NCBI GenBank assembly: GCA_000750105.3
Contig: JPHH03000038.1
Span: forward strand, 248,001 to 312,000
Reading direction: 5' to 3'
Length of the DNA: 64,000 bases
From: Tolypocladium sp. Sup5 PDA-1
Taxonomy: Eukaryota > Ascomycota > Sordariomycetes > Hypocreales > Ophiocordycipitaceae
Part shown: one piece after another, positions 33,006 through 44,181 of the stretch
How the letters are laid out: every line of letters starts with the position of its first letter
Position numbering within the stretch: position 1 is the stretch's first letter
Program-made: the position numbers and the translations under genes
The notes under the pieces: generated by a model
What the model saw: only the letters and a program-made list of their open reading frames with translations
Database searches by the model: none
Told to the model about the DNA's origin: nothing

Positions 33006-33903
33006 TCATGCAATTGGCTTCTGACCCCTCTTTCCGCTCTTTTCGCCGTCAAACCCTTTCACGATGACTCTAGGGCCGTTAAAAACACCCTCCGTCTCAT
33101 CGGCGGGCCTCGCAGAGTCCCCTCTCGCATCGTCTTCTATGAAGTGGCAGTTCTCCCAATGGCCCCTCATGCTCGGAAATTGCCACGTTACAGGATCATC
33201 CGAGGAGCTGGTTATGACGATATCGGGTCCATTGACCATCGTCCCACTTCCGGTTTTGGTGCAGTTTTTGTAGTGGTAGAAGCCAGTTGGGCCACTCATA
33301 CCATTCAGGTATCTCTCGAGTCCGACGAACGTACACCCGTTGCGTAATGGGACGCTCCCTGCTGCGGTACAATTCTCAAAGACAGTTATGTTGCTTGACT
33401 GGTGCGGGGGACTTTGGGTCGTTGGGAGCGGTCGCGCCCGTCGGGACGCTGGCTGGGTTCTTTCTTCGATCGAACTTCGTACTTTGCCTAGCCATCGTGC
33501 CAATATCAGCTTGTATCTAGTGAAGTGCGTGTGATTGAATGTTATCAACGATCAACGCAAGACTTGTCTTTTGACTGTTGAGCTCCGCGAAGGTCTGTTG
33601 CAGAGCCTGCTCTTTCTGGAGTAGTAGCCAACCTCGGCGGAACGCTCCCAGGCGCAGCAATTTTTCCAACTCGCTCTTTTCGATCAGGGCAAGGATGGAT
33701 TTTGTGCAGTTCTCAACCTGCGACGTCTGAAGGAGGGGGTTCGCTGAGATGCACTCTGCCAGATTGCGAAGATCCCGGAACTCATTTTGATACTGTTACA
33801 GCGTCGAGGATGAGTCCTTGATCGTCTTCGCAAGTTCTGTCAGAGTCACACACGCTGACGCCAATTGCGATGCGAAGGTCGCCGCTGCAAAGACGTCTAC
33901 CAT
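33006..33903 (-). pseudogene. Broken STAND-N-terminal-type / HET-s-like amyloid-repeat gene
   Basis: From ATG 33903 the minus strand reads as an all-helical domain resembling the SesA/fungal-STAND N-terminal type: an MVDVFAAATFASQLASA start, LRNLAECI.., and a late FRRGWLLLQKEQALQQTF. It is interrupted by an in-frame TAA at 33796-33798 and again near 33517. After a G5/C5 run at 33406-33410, the downstream frame carries three spaced motifs, VFENCTAAGSVPLRNG, YKNCTKTGSGTMVNG and HWENC. The first two follow the h-x-N...G......G pattern of HET-s-related amyloid motifs. HeLo-type domain plus amyloid repeats is the architecture of HET-S-like death effectors triggered by an NLR. The TAA sits where CAA would be expected, as RIP would produce. 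Non-functional as read. Confidence 0.5.
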
Positions 33904-34387
33904 CTTGGTGTCTGCCGCGCAAGTTGGCTGCTCAACCTGACACGTCGGGCGCTCTCGAACGACAATGTAAGAATCAGGAAGCAGGGTGGCCGGATAGGTG
34001 AGGTCTGCGAGTAAGGAGGTCTACAAGTGTGGCCTAGACCGCAGTTTAGCCCATCGGTGACCTGATCAACCAAGGGGTATGTTGATTATGAGCTTCGAGG
34101 TTCACGGGTGCAAATTCCGGATTAGAATTTTCTGTGCCCTCTCCCTTTGGCAGTCCGGTCCGTCGCGTAGACAACACCAAAGTAACCCTGTTCGCTCCAC
34201 CATCTTCCATTGGGCGAGCTGGGCAGGGTCGTCGGCCGCACAGGGCGAGGAAGGAAAGGAAAGGAAAGAGACGCAGGAAAAACGAAGGAGTGCGGGCGAG
34301 GCGCTGCGGCGCTGGGGCGTGGAGCCGAAGGCCACGTTTGCCACAAAGGTCAATGATCATTTGATACACACTAGAGTCGACATTATA
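33904..34387. other. No gene seen
   Basis: Gap between two minus-strand genes. It contains a purine-rich GGAAAGGAAAGGAAAG tract (about 34250-34268) and nothing else I can name. Confidence 0.5.
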
Positions 34388-35197
34388 CTATGGCCTCGGG
34401 CCCGCCCAGCGATGAACCTGCACCTGCATAATTTGCTCGTTGGTCGGACTCCCGCTGCGGTACGCCTCTTCTGCATGCTGCTTCGGTGTATTCCAGTACT
34501 GCCGAATATCGACAGACTCACCGGTATGCCTGACCCGACGGATCGCCAGCCTTGAACCGAAGTGGACGATTAGGTTTGCCACGGTAGGCGCAATCCAGCG
34601 TATAGCCTCCTGCGTGGCCCAATCAAGCTGCTCCACCGGTCCATTGCTCACCAACTCGATGTTGACGGCGTCCGCACTCCGTAACTCCGTAAGACTCCAG
34701 AGTTTATCCGCCACCTCGCTTCCTTCGCTTGCGAAGTTGTAGTGCTGTATGTCGATTCGGACGGTGATGTCGCGCATAGAGAGAACAAAGTGCGGGCCCA
34801 GGTCGCTCCCGGTCGGGTCCTTCATGAAATCGGCTAGGGAGTCCAGTCGCAGGATGAACCTGTTCTTGGAGTAGTATTCGTGCGCAGCTTCGCTGACAAC
34901 GCACACGGCGTTGTTCGGGGCGGCATCGACGGGCGAGGGGCCGCTTATACGGACTAGAGGCGACCGTGCTGCTGCAATGGCCTGTCTGAATGCACGGTGT
35001 GCATCGAGCACAATGGGACAGTCGTGCAAGAGATAGCGTTGATATAGGTCGATGCGCTCCGCCGGCGGAATCTTCGCAAGAGGTACGTCGGTGCGGCCAT
35101 CAAATTGGGTCAGCGTCATCGCTCTCATGTAGACGTCGCAGTCTGAGCGGTCATCCTGTCGCGAGAGCGTCGTCGGCGCGGAGGCGAGCATGGCCAT
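34388..35197 (-). CDS. 2EXR/DUF7730-like protein
   Basis: 269 aa, single exon, ATG 35197, stop at 34388-34390. The middle has the pattern of fungal 2EXR-type proteins: a segment for a former acquired helix (NAVCVVSEAAHEYYSKNRFIL), then F..F...IG-like text (LADFMKDPTGSDLGPHFVLSMRDITVRI) and a Leu-rich strand pattern. The usual N-terminal LPxEIR motif is only weakly represented (KIPPAERIDLYQRYLLHDCP). The function of the family is unknown; such genes are abundant in accessory fungal DNA. The broken amyloid gene lies just downstream on the same strand. Confidence 0.5.
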   Translation of the reverse strand: MAMLASAPTTLSRQDDRSDCDVYMRAMTLTQFDGRTDVPLAKIPPAERIDLYQRYLLHDCPIVLDAHRAFRQAIAAARSPLVRISGPSPVDAAPNNAVCVVSEAAHEYYSKNRFILRLDSLADFMKDPTGSDLGPHFVLSMRDITVRIDIQHYNFASEGSEVADKLWSLTELRSADAVNIELVSNGPVEQLDWATQEAIRWIAPTVANLIVHFGSRLAIRRVRHTGESVDIRQYWNTPKQHAEEAYRSGSPTNEQIMQVQVHRWAGPRP

Positions 35198-35859
35198 GCT
35201 TGGTGTGGTGTGGGAGACTGACTGCGGACGTAGCTAGAGGCTATACGCGAATGGGTACAAGTTAGATGGGGACGCCCTGAACAACGTACTGGATGTGAGC
35301 AACCATTGATCTTTAAATAAGAATATGCTGAGCCCTGCCCCTTGTTGAAGTGGCTCGCAGAACGACTTGTGTGCCGAGCTTGTCTCATACATCACTAGCC
35401 CTAATCAACAAAACTCGAATACAATATGGGGCCCTGAGTAAATATCTCATCCCTTGCAGCTCTTTGTGACTCCTTTCCGGCCTAAAGGAAATAAGAAAGG
35501 TTGTCGGTTGCCTGGTCATCTAGCCAGGGAGAATTGCGTGATCGGCCGGAGCTTAAGACCATGGGGTCTCGTTGCTAGGGCACTTTGTATCCTACCCGTC
35601 CGTCTCGTAAGGAACGGCGCGTCCAATACTGAATTTGAACCTGCGTGACATCTGCCATAGCGGGTTCGCCGCTGTGTACCCTGTTCTTACGGTTTGACGC
35701 GAGATTATTATAGCCAACGCTGAAGCAGCCCGCTCTCCTGTGCACCGGCTCTCCCTCGCTTGGGTGGCTGGCAACTTGCAGCGAGGCTGGACGGCTGAGT
35801 GTCTCACATTCGTGTCCAGGCGAACCAATTGGTCCAATTGCTCGGCGGCAGAGGAGCTC
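35198..35859. other. No gene seen
   Basis: No supported frame or repeat. Confidence 0.45.
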
Positions 35860-36108
35860 GCCATTCCGCAGGAGAAAGTTGCTGCCATCCCCGGCCTCCG
35901 GATCCAGCAAGCATTCCGGTGCAATATCTGCCGTTTCTTTACCGTTCGTCGGATGAGGATGCATGATCATATTTCAATACATAAGCTTGGCATGTCACCG
36001 ATGCGAGCTTATGAGATGGGGCATTACGAACCATGCACTGTGCAGACGTTCTCTATAGCAAAGAGCAAGATCAAGTACTTCCAGAAGGAAAGTGCGTCAA
36101 GGTACTAG
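35860..36108 (+). pseudogene. OrsD-type second zinc-finger fragment
   Basis: AIPGLRIQQAFRCNICRFFT followed by MRMHDHISIH matches the second C2H2-like finger of OrsD-type proteins (IPGL...CxxC...H....H), with the typical following basic helix. The frame is open further upstream from 35740, but that part has no family character. The rest of the gene is missing. Confidence 0.55.
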
Positions 36109-36947
36109 AGGGTATGCATGGGCAATTTATCACTTGTCTGAGATGGGCGTCAGGCACAGTCAAGGATGAATCTGTAGTCAACGGCGAATCCCTTGATGGA
36201 CAGCGTGGTGAGAACATGAAGGCGACGTCCCCGAGTGCACAGATCCGCTGCGTCATCGCCACGGGAAGCATGGATTCAACGTTAAAGATATTCACAAACT
36301 AGACGATACAGAATGACAGTCATCTCGATGATACCTTCGAAGGGTGTGATGAAATGGTCGTGTTGACTCAGCGTTGCCCTACTGCCTGCTTACTGTACAA
36401 AGGGTGTCTCGTGTTGTCCGACAACACACACTTTTCGTCCGTGCACCGTTCCACAAGACCCTGACAAGAGTTGTTGTGGACAGCTAGTATTTCAGTCGCC
36501 CACGGCGGTGGATTGGGCGATTAAACAATCATGCTCGCCGCGGATTGAGTGGCCTTGATGTTTTATTAATTATCACAGTGGAAGTCGCGAATTGACTCTC
36601 TACTCTGATTGCTGGTCATCTCACGCTTGCGAGTATCTGAGAAGATCTCATTAACATACTCACCATGGTCTCTAGTATTGTGTTAGGCCCGCTTCGAGAT
36701 CCGCGTTTTTTTGGTTCGCAAAGGACCAGAAACGAGGCCCGCTTCGTATCCTCGTCACCACTGCTGAGGCAAATGAACCTCATTAAACCGGGAACCACTT
36801 TTCAGGCTGCACAGCGGTGTTAAACCCCATCAATCAATCAATCAATCAATCGAGTGACCTAGATATAGAGTGACTCAGAGTTTCTGTGTGTTATCTGTCA
36901 TCGTACCGCGCGGTACACTTCCCGCAGTGGGTGTATGTGCGTGAATC
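36109..36947. repeat. MITE-related fragment and (ATCA)n tract
   Basis: At about 36668-36760, TCTCTAGTATTGTGT is followed by AGGCCCGCTTCG and a second GAGGCCCGCTTCG, echoing the palindromic sub-repeats of the 5427-5603 MITE but without a right terminus. An ATCA microsatellite lies at about 36829-36851. No gene is seen. Confidence 0.5.
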
Positions 36948-37890
36948 ATGAGCCATCTTCCCTATGATCCGATCCGGGACGATCTACAAGCCGGCAAGCC
37001 CATAAACCACGTTCATGTCCAATCATCGCCGGCTACCGCCTCTCGGAAGCCCTCCCAAAAAGAGCATGAGAGGTTGCTCGCTCTCGGCCTCTACTACAAC
37101 GATCCCGAACCGGCTATTCAATGCATTCACTGCGGGTTTGCCCTGAAGACGGACGCCGACCGCGTTTCCTGCCATCTAGGCGAGAAGCATGACGTGACAA
37201 GGAAGGCACGATGGGGGCTCAACAAGCTGGTGCAGACTTTGCAGCTACATGACCTGGCTACACTACTGACAAAACCGGATGGATCGGCGAAGCATCCCCA
37301 TCTTGCCTTGCAGAAGGGAGTTGCCTGTAGGCACTGCAATTTTCGGTCAACCAGCCTTGTGGTTCTCTCACGGCACCTCAAACAGTCACATAAGCGTGAC
37401 ATCGAATCTATTCATAAAGGTCGCTGGCTGCGAGATCATATCGACGAAAGGCTCGTCTTCCAGAGCTGGCTCATGAACGATATCCACAATGCGTGGATAG
37501 TGAAGATGGATGTCCCGCAGCTGCCTCACTAGGCATGGCCGACGGGAATGATGATTCGGCTTCTAGCGCTCTTCGACGACACGCAGAGGAAATTTGCGCA
37601 CAGGAAATGCAGCATCTGGCTTCTGGGGCGCATTCTGCGATGCACGTCGACACAGCGTCCACACACGCAATCATGATGACCAACTGGATGCGACGGACGG
37701 ATTGAGAAAGTACGTTTAAAAATGCACGTCGCGACTTTCTTGTGGCACTGTCAGAACTTCCTTATTCCGGCCCTTTGAGATTCGCAACACAAAATGGGAC
37801 CGTGGTGGAGAGTCCTGAGGCTGACAAAAACAAGCTGACCATGATCATCACCGCCCTTGACCGACTTCTCGGTGCGGGGATACGGTTGGG
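36948..37890 (+). pseudogene. Zinc-finger element gene, 5' fragment (copy A)
   Basis: An open frame at 36948-37532 (194 aa, ATG 36948) has paired fingers CIHCGFALKTDADRVSCHLG and CRHCNFRSTSLVVLSRHLKQ. It has the same order and spacing as residues of about 10-150 of the intact 59584 protein, including the LALGLYYNDP lead-in. After a stop at 37532 the similarity continues in other frames to about 37890 (ASSALRRHAEE.., RRDFLVALSELP). A second degenerate copy is at 50250-51125. No recombinase-like core remains. Confidence 0.7.
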
Positions 37891-38247
37891 TTTACGCGGC
37901 GCGAGCAGAAGCACCAAGGGCCAGCAGCGTGAGCGGCTTCCCATAGGTAGGTTAAAGCGTCGCCCCTCGAGACCTCGACTCTGGTGAAGCCCGTTTCCTG
38001 GGCCCATTTCTTGAAGAAGGTGCCCGGTCCATGGTCCGTCTGATCTTGCAGACCTCCATGAGAAGGTTTATTATTTGCACCAGCGGAATCAAGCCCTTTT
38101 AATGCCTGCAAAGCTTCCTTCTCCTGTATTGGGCCGGGACTCGACAGTTAGACTCCGTCGCCTGGTGCCTACTCTCGTCCCGGATGATCTTCATGTGTCG
38201 CTCGTAAAACAGGAGCATCTGCTCTTGTCAGCAAACTTTTCGCTGCA

Positions 38248-39002
38248 CTATTCGTGATCATTAAACTTCTGTCTTACCTTCTGGGGGCACTTTTTGTATA
38301 TGACAGATGTGTCGTGCTTGGTCTTGCGCCCGTTCTTCCAAACGAGATACACGACTAGCTTGCCGCCACCCCCGTCTTCGCAAGCATCGATGGACTCAAT
38401 TTCATCCTCCCATGATCCTACAGGAGGGCTCCATTCCGTCGCGGTGGCCGGAGGAGTCGAATTTTCCGGGTGGGCGCTATCTTGTCCGGATGGTTTTGTC
38501 GACGGACGAGTTCCGCCACGCTTCTTGTCTTGTGCTGCTATTTCTGACTCTTTGAATATCTTGTCGCGTCCGCCGATATTGTTGAGATATTCTTCCAAAA
38601 AAAAAAACACTGCCTGTAAGCGTAATGAAGCGTTAGACCAAAACTCTTGTGCTGAAGCTAAATCACTCTCACGTTAAGTTATCCTCGGGCTCCCAGGTCC
38701 TATCAGACTTCTTGTCCCAATCCTTCCACTTGACCAGGAACTTTAAGGATCCCTTCAGCAAGTTAGCAAGCTGAACGAGCAAGACATCAATGATCTGCAC
38801 GTGCATCCTCATCAATCATGTGATGCGTGATAGCTTCGACGATGAACCTGCAAATCGTGAGCATGCGAAATCGAACGCGGCAAGCAGGGTTTCCCTACTC
38901 GCCATCTGCGAGACCATCTTCTCCGTTGTTGCCGCCGTTTACGCCATCGCCGTTGGCTGCGGGCTCGAAATCGCTCACAGGCTCATCATTGTCGGAAGGC
39001 AT
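38248..39002 (-). pseudogene. HP1-like chromodomain/chromoshadow gene, copy 1 (frame broken)
   Basis: From ATG 39002 a short acidic N-terminal exon (MPSDNDEPVSDFEP.., to about 38900) precedes a chromodomain half (FLVKWKDWDKKSDRTWEPE, about 38690-38750). A typical intron follows (GTGAGA..TTACAG). The last exon has EEYLNNIGGRDKIF and a chromoshadow-like end (WEDEIESID, LVVYLVWKNGRKTKHDTSV, YKKCPQKV). The last intron is followed by an 11-bp T run (minus strand) that puts the frame out by one relative to copy 2 at 49645-50075. HP1 binds H3K9me and builds heterochromatin. As read it is broken; a homopolymer sequencing error cannot be excluded. Confidence 0.65.
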
Positions 39003-40021
39003 CAACATACCCCGGGAGCCAGAAGGCCGGGGCTTCCGATCGGATGCCTCTTTGCTAAGCGCTGATATACGTTAACCAGTCCGCCCCACGCGTGCCATTC
39101 CCGTTGCAACAGCTTGGCGGAGGGATAAAATGCAGGATAGTAACGCCAGGTTTTGGTGAAGGCAAGGTTTGCGTTGATCATGAGAAGCCGGAGTTACTCC
39201 GGGCTAGTGGCAATGGACGGTCACGACTTGTGTTAACAGCCATGAGGATTCTTCCCGCTGGCGGTACTGTATGCTGCGATGCTGCGCTTACCGTTAAGGT
39301 AATATGACAAAACAACTTTTTCTGGCTACTTTCCAGCCGTGTGCAAGCACGCCCATTTCGGCTGAGGTTGACAACTAAAAGCGTTGAGGCCACTTCTGGC
39401 TGTTATTGCATGCTGTGGGCACGTCGGCTTCGGCTTGAATCACACCATGACGTGGGGCATCAAGCTGACACAGCACATGTCACGTGGTCTCTTGCGATTG
39501 CAATGCCTGCACTGAACACAGCAACGATGTTTATTATCCGACGGTCCACACGGTAAGGTACTCTCAACTCTCTGGCATCGCCATGGCACGCGATTTTCTG
39601 TCGTCATGTGGCCAATGATTAGTGGTAATGACATTGCCTTTCAGGTAACCACCGCCACGCCTGCCCTCTCCCCAATCTTTGCTACATGCACAGTCTCTAC
39701 ACCCTCGACTAAGATAGGGTTGCGGAAGCCTATCCAGTGTGTCCAACAACCAAGTTACTTGACTTGGTTGGTTGGGATTGGTTGATTACGTAACCAAGTA
39801 AAGTAAAGAGGCAGCAAAGATGGTCTTCAACCAAGCAAAGCAAGACCCTTGCGCTTACTCGGGGTTACTTGAGGTTACTCGATTACATTTCCGTTTTAGG
39901 AAAGTCGTTGCGAAACCCCCTTTTTCTACTGAGGTCGCGACAGGAGGCTGCAGCCCGATCAATTTGTCCCATGTCTTTTGCTGCCAGAAAGTCTCGCACA
40001 GTCCAAATCCCAAGTCAATAA
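39003..40021. other. No gene seen
   Basis: Contains a GGTTACTT/GGTTGGTT-type imperfect repeat patch (about 39745-39880) beside the solo LTR. No supported coding frame. Confidence 0.45.
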
Positions 40022-40223
40022 TGTCAACCGTCAGGATGCAGTTAGAATCATAGAATAAAGAGAGCTTGATTTCTATCTAATTGAACAAGAAAATAACAGT
40101 CATTATATACATAAGAATGGGGAGGTCTTCGGGAGTGAGGCTCTTGGCGATGTCGTAAGCTTGAGACGCAAGCTTGAGGTTGTACGAGGCCTTGGCCCTC
40201 CTTGGCCTTGATTGGCGTTGGCA
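40022..40223 (+). mobile_element. Solo LTR-like element, copy 1
   Basis: About 202 bp bounded by TGTCAACCG and CGTTGGCA, i.e. TG..CA with short inverted termini. It is closely matched, in reverse orientation, by 47537-47736. Both contain ATTATATACATAAG, a TATA-like box, and an AAGCTTGAG block. No internal retrotransposon genes are next to it, and I see no target-site duplication. Confidence 0.65.
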
Positions 40224-40932
40224 GCAGATCTCGGCTGGCTTCTGGATCCGCTATCCAATCGTCGAGCAAAGAGCTGTGAAGAGGTGGCACTCATTTCTTG
40301 AGCCGGCGCAGCATGTTGCTTCGGAGGGTTACTCTGCTCACAACTTGAGGGTTGGGGAGACTATGAACGTCCTGTCGTTGCGTGACACTGACAACCTATG
40401 GCAATACACATGCAGAGCGAGTTTAAGCATCACAGCTGTTGTCGGCGTGACGTACCCGCCTGGACTCCCGGTCCACTCGGTCTGCCTTGCCCGCCGGGTC
40501 CACCAGGGGAGAAGGTAAGTCACCTTCAGTGACGTTCTAGGCGGTTGATGGTAGGAAGCATGAGAAGTTAAGTTGACTACGCGAATGGAAGAATATATAC
40601 TGGCTCTGTCTAACAAAGCACCTTGCCGTGTCCGTACCACGCTTGTAAAGGCAGATCAGACTCTCCTTGAAAGGTGGCCCGGTAGCCTCCAACAGAAGAG
40701 TCGGCTCATAGTTAGGCCAAAGATAGGTTAAAGAGCAATAGCTTAGAAAAAACAATCTATCACTGTGGGGTATCTTCCCATATACTTCATTTTATATTTT
40801 TATTCTCTAGTGCATGAACTGGCGTATCGCTCTTCAGTATGCCTCCAGTATGAGTGAGCAGCGGACGATCCTGATCACGGCAACCACCAGGCCCTTAACC
40901 GCGGTTGACGTGATCCCCAAATTGACAAAGAG
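40224..40932. other. No gene seen
   Basis: No supported frame or repeat. It lies downstream of the minus-strand pseudo-helicase. Confidence 0.45.
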
Positions 40933-41730
40933 TTACTTATTAGCAGTATTGATCGTAATGTAATCGGTAAGAATATCTGCGGCTAGAGAATGGACGCCTT
41001 TCGGCCACGTAGCAGAGTACATGAGAGTCTGTCGATCGGATCGAATTTGATCGATAATCTGACGAACTTGAGGCTCCAGTCCCAGTTGTAGCATGTTGTC
41101 GACTTCATCAAGCACCAAGCAGGTCACTCGGCGAAGATTGGTTCGACCATTCTCGAGTAATTGGAGTAGGCGAGTCGGGGTAGCGATGCAAATTTGGACT
41201 ACGCCTCCCGATGCAAGGCGACGAATTTCGGCCATGGGGGTTCCCTGGATGACACAGATGTTTGGAATCTTCGCTCCCCTAGCAAACGGGAGGAGTTGAT
41301 CTTGGATCTGAGTAGTGAGCTTACGGGCGTGTGTGAGGATTAGAACGGTAGGTCCATCTCCTTTGTCGAGGACCTCCTGGGCGACAGCGTGCTCGACTGC
41401 ATGGGTGCAATATGTCAAAATTTTACCAGGGTTGGAAGCGTTGGCGAAGAGGTCGCGACCAGAACGAATGACAGGCCACGCCTGAGACTGGAAGGCTGTT
41501 GGAGCGCCGAGTCCCAATTCCCTGAGCCGATTCGAAAGATATCTAGGGAATCCAACCTCCTCTAAGGTTCCGACTGGATTGGGGACATTGCGGCCAGCGA
41601 CAGTGATCTGCTGCAGCTGACGAAATTTATCCACCTCGGCCGACGTTCTCTTCGCGACGTTGGGGTGCTCCTCATACAAGTTTTTAACAAACTTTGGGTG
41701 CTGCTCCTTATTTCGTCTGAACAGATTCAT
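40933..41730 (-). CDS. Truncated Dbp2-like DEAD-box protein with degenerate ATPase motifs
   Basis: 265 aa, intronless, ATG 41730. It matches the N-terminal RecA domain of Dbp2/p68-type RNA helicases: EVDKFR lead-in, FPRYL, PTAFQSQAWP Q-motif region, TNLRRVTCLVLDE, QIRSDRQTLMYSATWPKGV. Key catalytic elements are lost: the usual AxTGSGKT is ANASNPGKI, DEAD is DEVD, and PTRELA is HARKLT. The SAT motif is kept, but the second RecA domain is absent (Dbp2 is usually about 550 aa). It cannot be an ATP-dependent helicase as it stands. It is either a decaying copy or a single-domain pseudo-enzyme. The intact 265-codon frame despite motif loss argues that it is not simply rotting DNA. Confidence 0.7.
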   Translation of the reverse strand: MNLFRRNKEQHPKFVKNLYEEHPNVAKRTSAEVDKFRQLQQITVAGRNVPNPVGTLEEVGFPRYLSNRLRELGLGAPTAFQSQAWPVIRSGRDLFANASNPGKILTYCTHAVEHAVAQEVLDKGDGPTVLILTHARKLTTQIQDQLLPFARGAKIPNICVIQGTPMAEIRRLASGGVVQICIATPTRLLQLLENGRTNLRRVTCLVLDEVDNMLQLGLEPQVRQIIDQIRSDRQTLMYSATWPKGVHSLAADILTDYITINTANK

Positions 41731-42389
41731 AGTGGATGATTTGCCTGTCGCATATCAACAACGAGCTTGGAATATACTTTTATAGGAAGGACGTATACAT
41801 TACTACTATATCAAATCCAAAAAAACTCGCATGGCAGTAATGAGCTTAATTCACAGCATAGCAAGAGAGAAATTTACAGTCATGTCACAGATGGTGGCTC
41901 GGCAAACAAAAGCCACTTTCAGCTTTACTTACAAACGCTTACAGCTAAGATCGGCGAATATGCAAACGTGGTGGATACGCGAGGGTGCGGCATTTCGCCT
42001 GTATCGGTCAGTGTTCCCTAAGTGTTAACCACTAGGCTTTACGCTCTACGCGGTTTACGAGAGTAGCTTTAGTGTTGGGGAGAACTCTCCCGAATTGATG
42101 CTGAAAAGGAGGATCAAAACACGGCGCCTGTTGGCACTAACCCCAACGTTACTGTAAACAAAGTACGCGAAACAAGCAGTTCCCAGTCTACTGCTTCAGC
42201 TCTGACTTAGCTGATCATTGCCACCAGACCAAGACTCAGCACACGAGCGGGACAATGCCCCCAGTAGGGCAGTGCAGCTAAGGGTCTCTATGAAACATGT
42301 CCTACTGACTTGCCACCGCGCGAGATCTGTGTTCAGAGGAGATTTCTAGGAGTCCAAGCTAGAGGCAGATAGACTTCATCATTGGCGAC
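41731..42389. other. No gene seen
   Basis: Upstream flank of the pseudo-helicase gene. No supported frame or repeat. Confidence 0.45.
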
Positions 42390-43772
42390 TCAAGTCCGAT
42401 TTCGACCGAGAAGCTTTTAGAGCCATCAGGAGTATCATCCATGGCAACACGAGAGAGATCCCCGATGAATGAAGGCGCACGGCCTGAAGAACACGCGGGC
42501 CTTGACAAAACTCTTTCCCGCTTAAGAAAGACGGTGTTGGCATACATTGACCCCGAGAAGCTGGGCATGCGCTCTTGTTGGGTTATCGGGACGCGAGACT
42601 AGGTCACCAGCCTCGGCTCGCGGGAGCTTCGCCGAAGCGAGCCCTTTACCCTCCTCTGGAAAAGCCAGTGCAATCGCCGCCTCCATGAACGGCTGCTGAG
42701 CGTCGCGCCGGACGCCCCTCTGACGGCCACCTATTTCCGGTCCTCTCTGTTACGCGATACCGGAAATTTGACGTCGAGAGCGAAGCCTACGAAGGCCTCT
42801 AATCTCGGCCACCTAGCCTCTCGGGAGACCGGTATCGTCCGCGATAAGGCGTATGGTTCGAATAAGAAGCTCTTCGCTGTTATGTTCAGCAATTACAACT
42901 TATTCGGCTCGGGGTTCCTCCCTTTTCTTGCTCTTGACGAACCAATGATCCGGGACCTGGCCGCGATGACGCAGGATCGCCAGCGGGCGTACGAAACCCG
43001 GCTCAACCGAAATTCACTTTTTCGAGCCTGGAAAGCGAACGAGCGACACCTCAAAGCCATCTCCAACCCGCAAGCCCGGACGAACTACGGGCTTCGCAAA
43101 GAGGTCACCCTCCGCCTTGATGCCGTGTTGAATATGTGGAGTCGCGGCTGCTTTGATCCAGATCGGTGCCCCCACACCGGTCCCCTCTCCCGAGCGGTGC
43201 CAGTCCTTCCCGAGCCGGATGAGCAGCACTACCCCTTTTGGGTTGTTCCCACGAGGGACGTCAATGCCTTGATCTTCACACAAGCAGCCCGCCTCGTTCT
43301 GCCGCTGGATCACCTCTTCCAAGAAGCATCGTTGTCGCCCTCTGATCAGCCAACTCCTCGGAACCCCGCCAAAGGGCCCATCCGGCGAATCCTTGCTTTC
43401 TACACTGCGCAGCTTTTCTGTCGGCTGCTTGTACACAATTTCAGCAGTCAGCAGGAAGTCAACTACGACAAATGGATGTGGCTCTCGCGGTGGAGGGTGC
43501 GGGCGAAGGGGCGATCATTCAATGAGCGGCGGGGCCTCGGGCTCGATGCGCCCATCGACGCGTCAGGAATGCTCTGGATACCCCGTGACCTTGTCGAATG
43601 GCGGGAAGGGCATCTCGCTCTCGAAACGCTGATTCAGCTCTACATTCCCAGGAACCCTCTCCAGGCACGTTTCGCTTCCCAGGCGAACATTCAAGCCTTG
43701 ACCACCAACCAGCTTACCGTGGAGCTTTTTCTCCAGGAGCTCCGAAGACTGGCCACTGAAAGACTCCGCTGA
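42390..43772 (+). pseudogene. Third paralogue of the 120-4418 family, truncated
   Basis: Aligns with the central part of the 1403-aa protein: a RSCW..RD motif, FTLLWKSQC, DKAYGSNKKLFAVMFSNYN, LRKEVTLRLD, HYPFWVVPT. An in-frame TAG at 42600-42602 replaces the aromatic codon that follows the RD pair in the intact gene. From 42603 the frame is open to 43772, where homology ends after the LTVELFLQEL block. The downstream neighbour is a DUF4470 fragment, so a rearrangement breakpoint lies at about 43770-43810. Confidence 0.8.
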
Positions 43773-43809
43773 TCCCCTCGACGGTTGGGCCATTGCCGAT
43801 GTCCTCACA

Positions 43810-44175
43810 GTGTCCTCCGGGGCTGCTAGCTCAGACTTGTACGGGAAGCTTTTCTACTTTATTCATGACCTTCTCAAAGCTTTCTGCAAGCGACTTGAGA
43901 ACCTGAACGTAGCTGTCCAAATCTTCAATCTTGATGCCACAGAGTTACTGGGACATTTGGAGCTTGAAACATTTGACGAGTTAAGGTACGTTGCGGACCG
44001 CAACACGAATCAAAGCTATGATAAAACCTCGGATAACATCCGCAAAGGCTTCGAATATATCAGATGGCGCCTACTTGGGATTTGCCAAGACCTTGGGCTG
44101 TCTGAGCCCATTCTTGCGGGGTATCGATGAAAATCCGCACGCCACGCTCATAATGTTGTTCATGAACGCTGTAGG
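43810..44175 (+). pseudogene. DUF4470-type protein fragment with frameshift
   Basis: The first frame (43810-44130) has the LYGKLFYFIHDLLKAFCKRL and FNLDATELLGHLE blocks of DUF4470-type fungal proteins. The continuation lies in another frame (ASNISDGAYLGFAKTLG.., ENPHATLIMLFMNAVGD) from about 44050. The family's usual order is kept across the shift. It is fused at about 44180 to the recombinase/RecQ pseudogene. Confidence 0.55.
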
Positions 44176-44181
44176 AGATCA

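Noticed and set aside
43810..44130. Independent intact 106-aa gene
   Set aside because: The continuation of the same DUF4470-type protein lies in another frame just downstream, so it is a frameshifted fragment.
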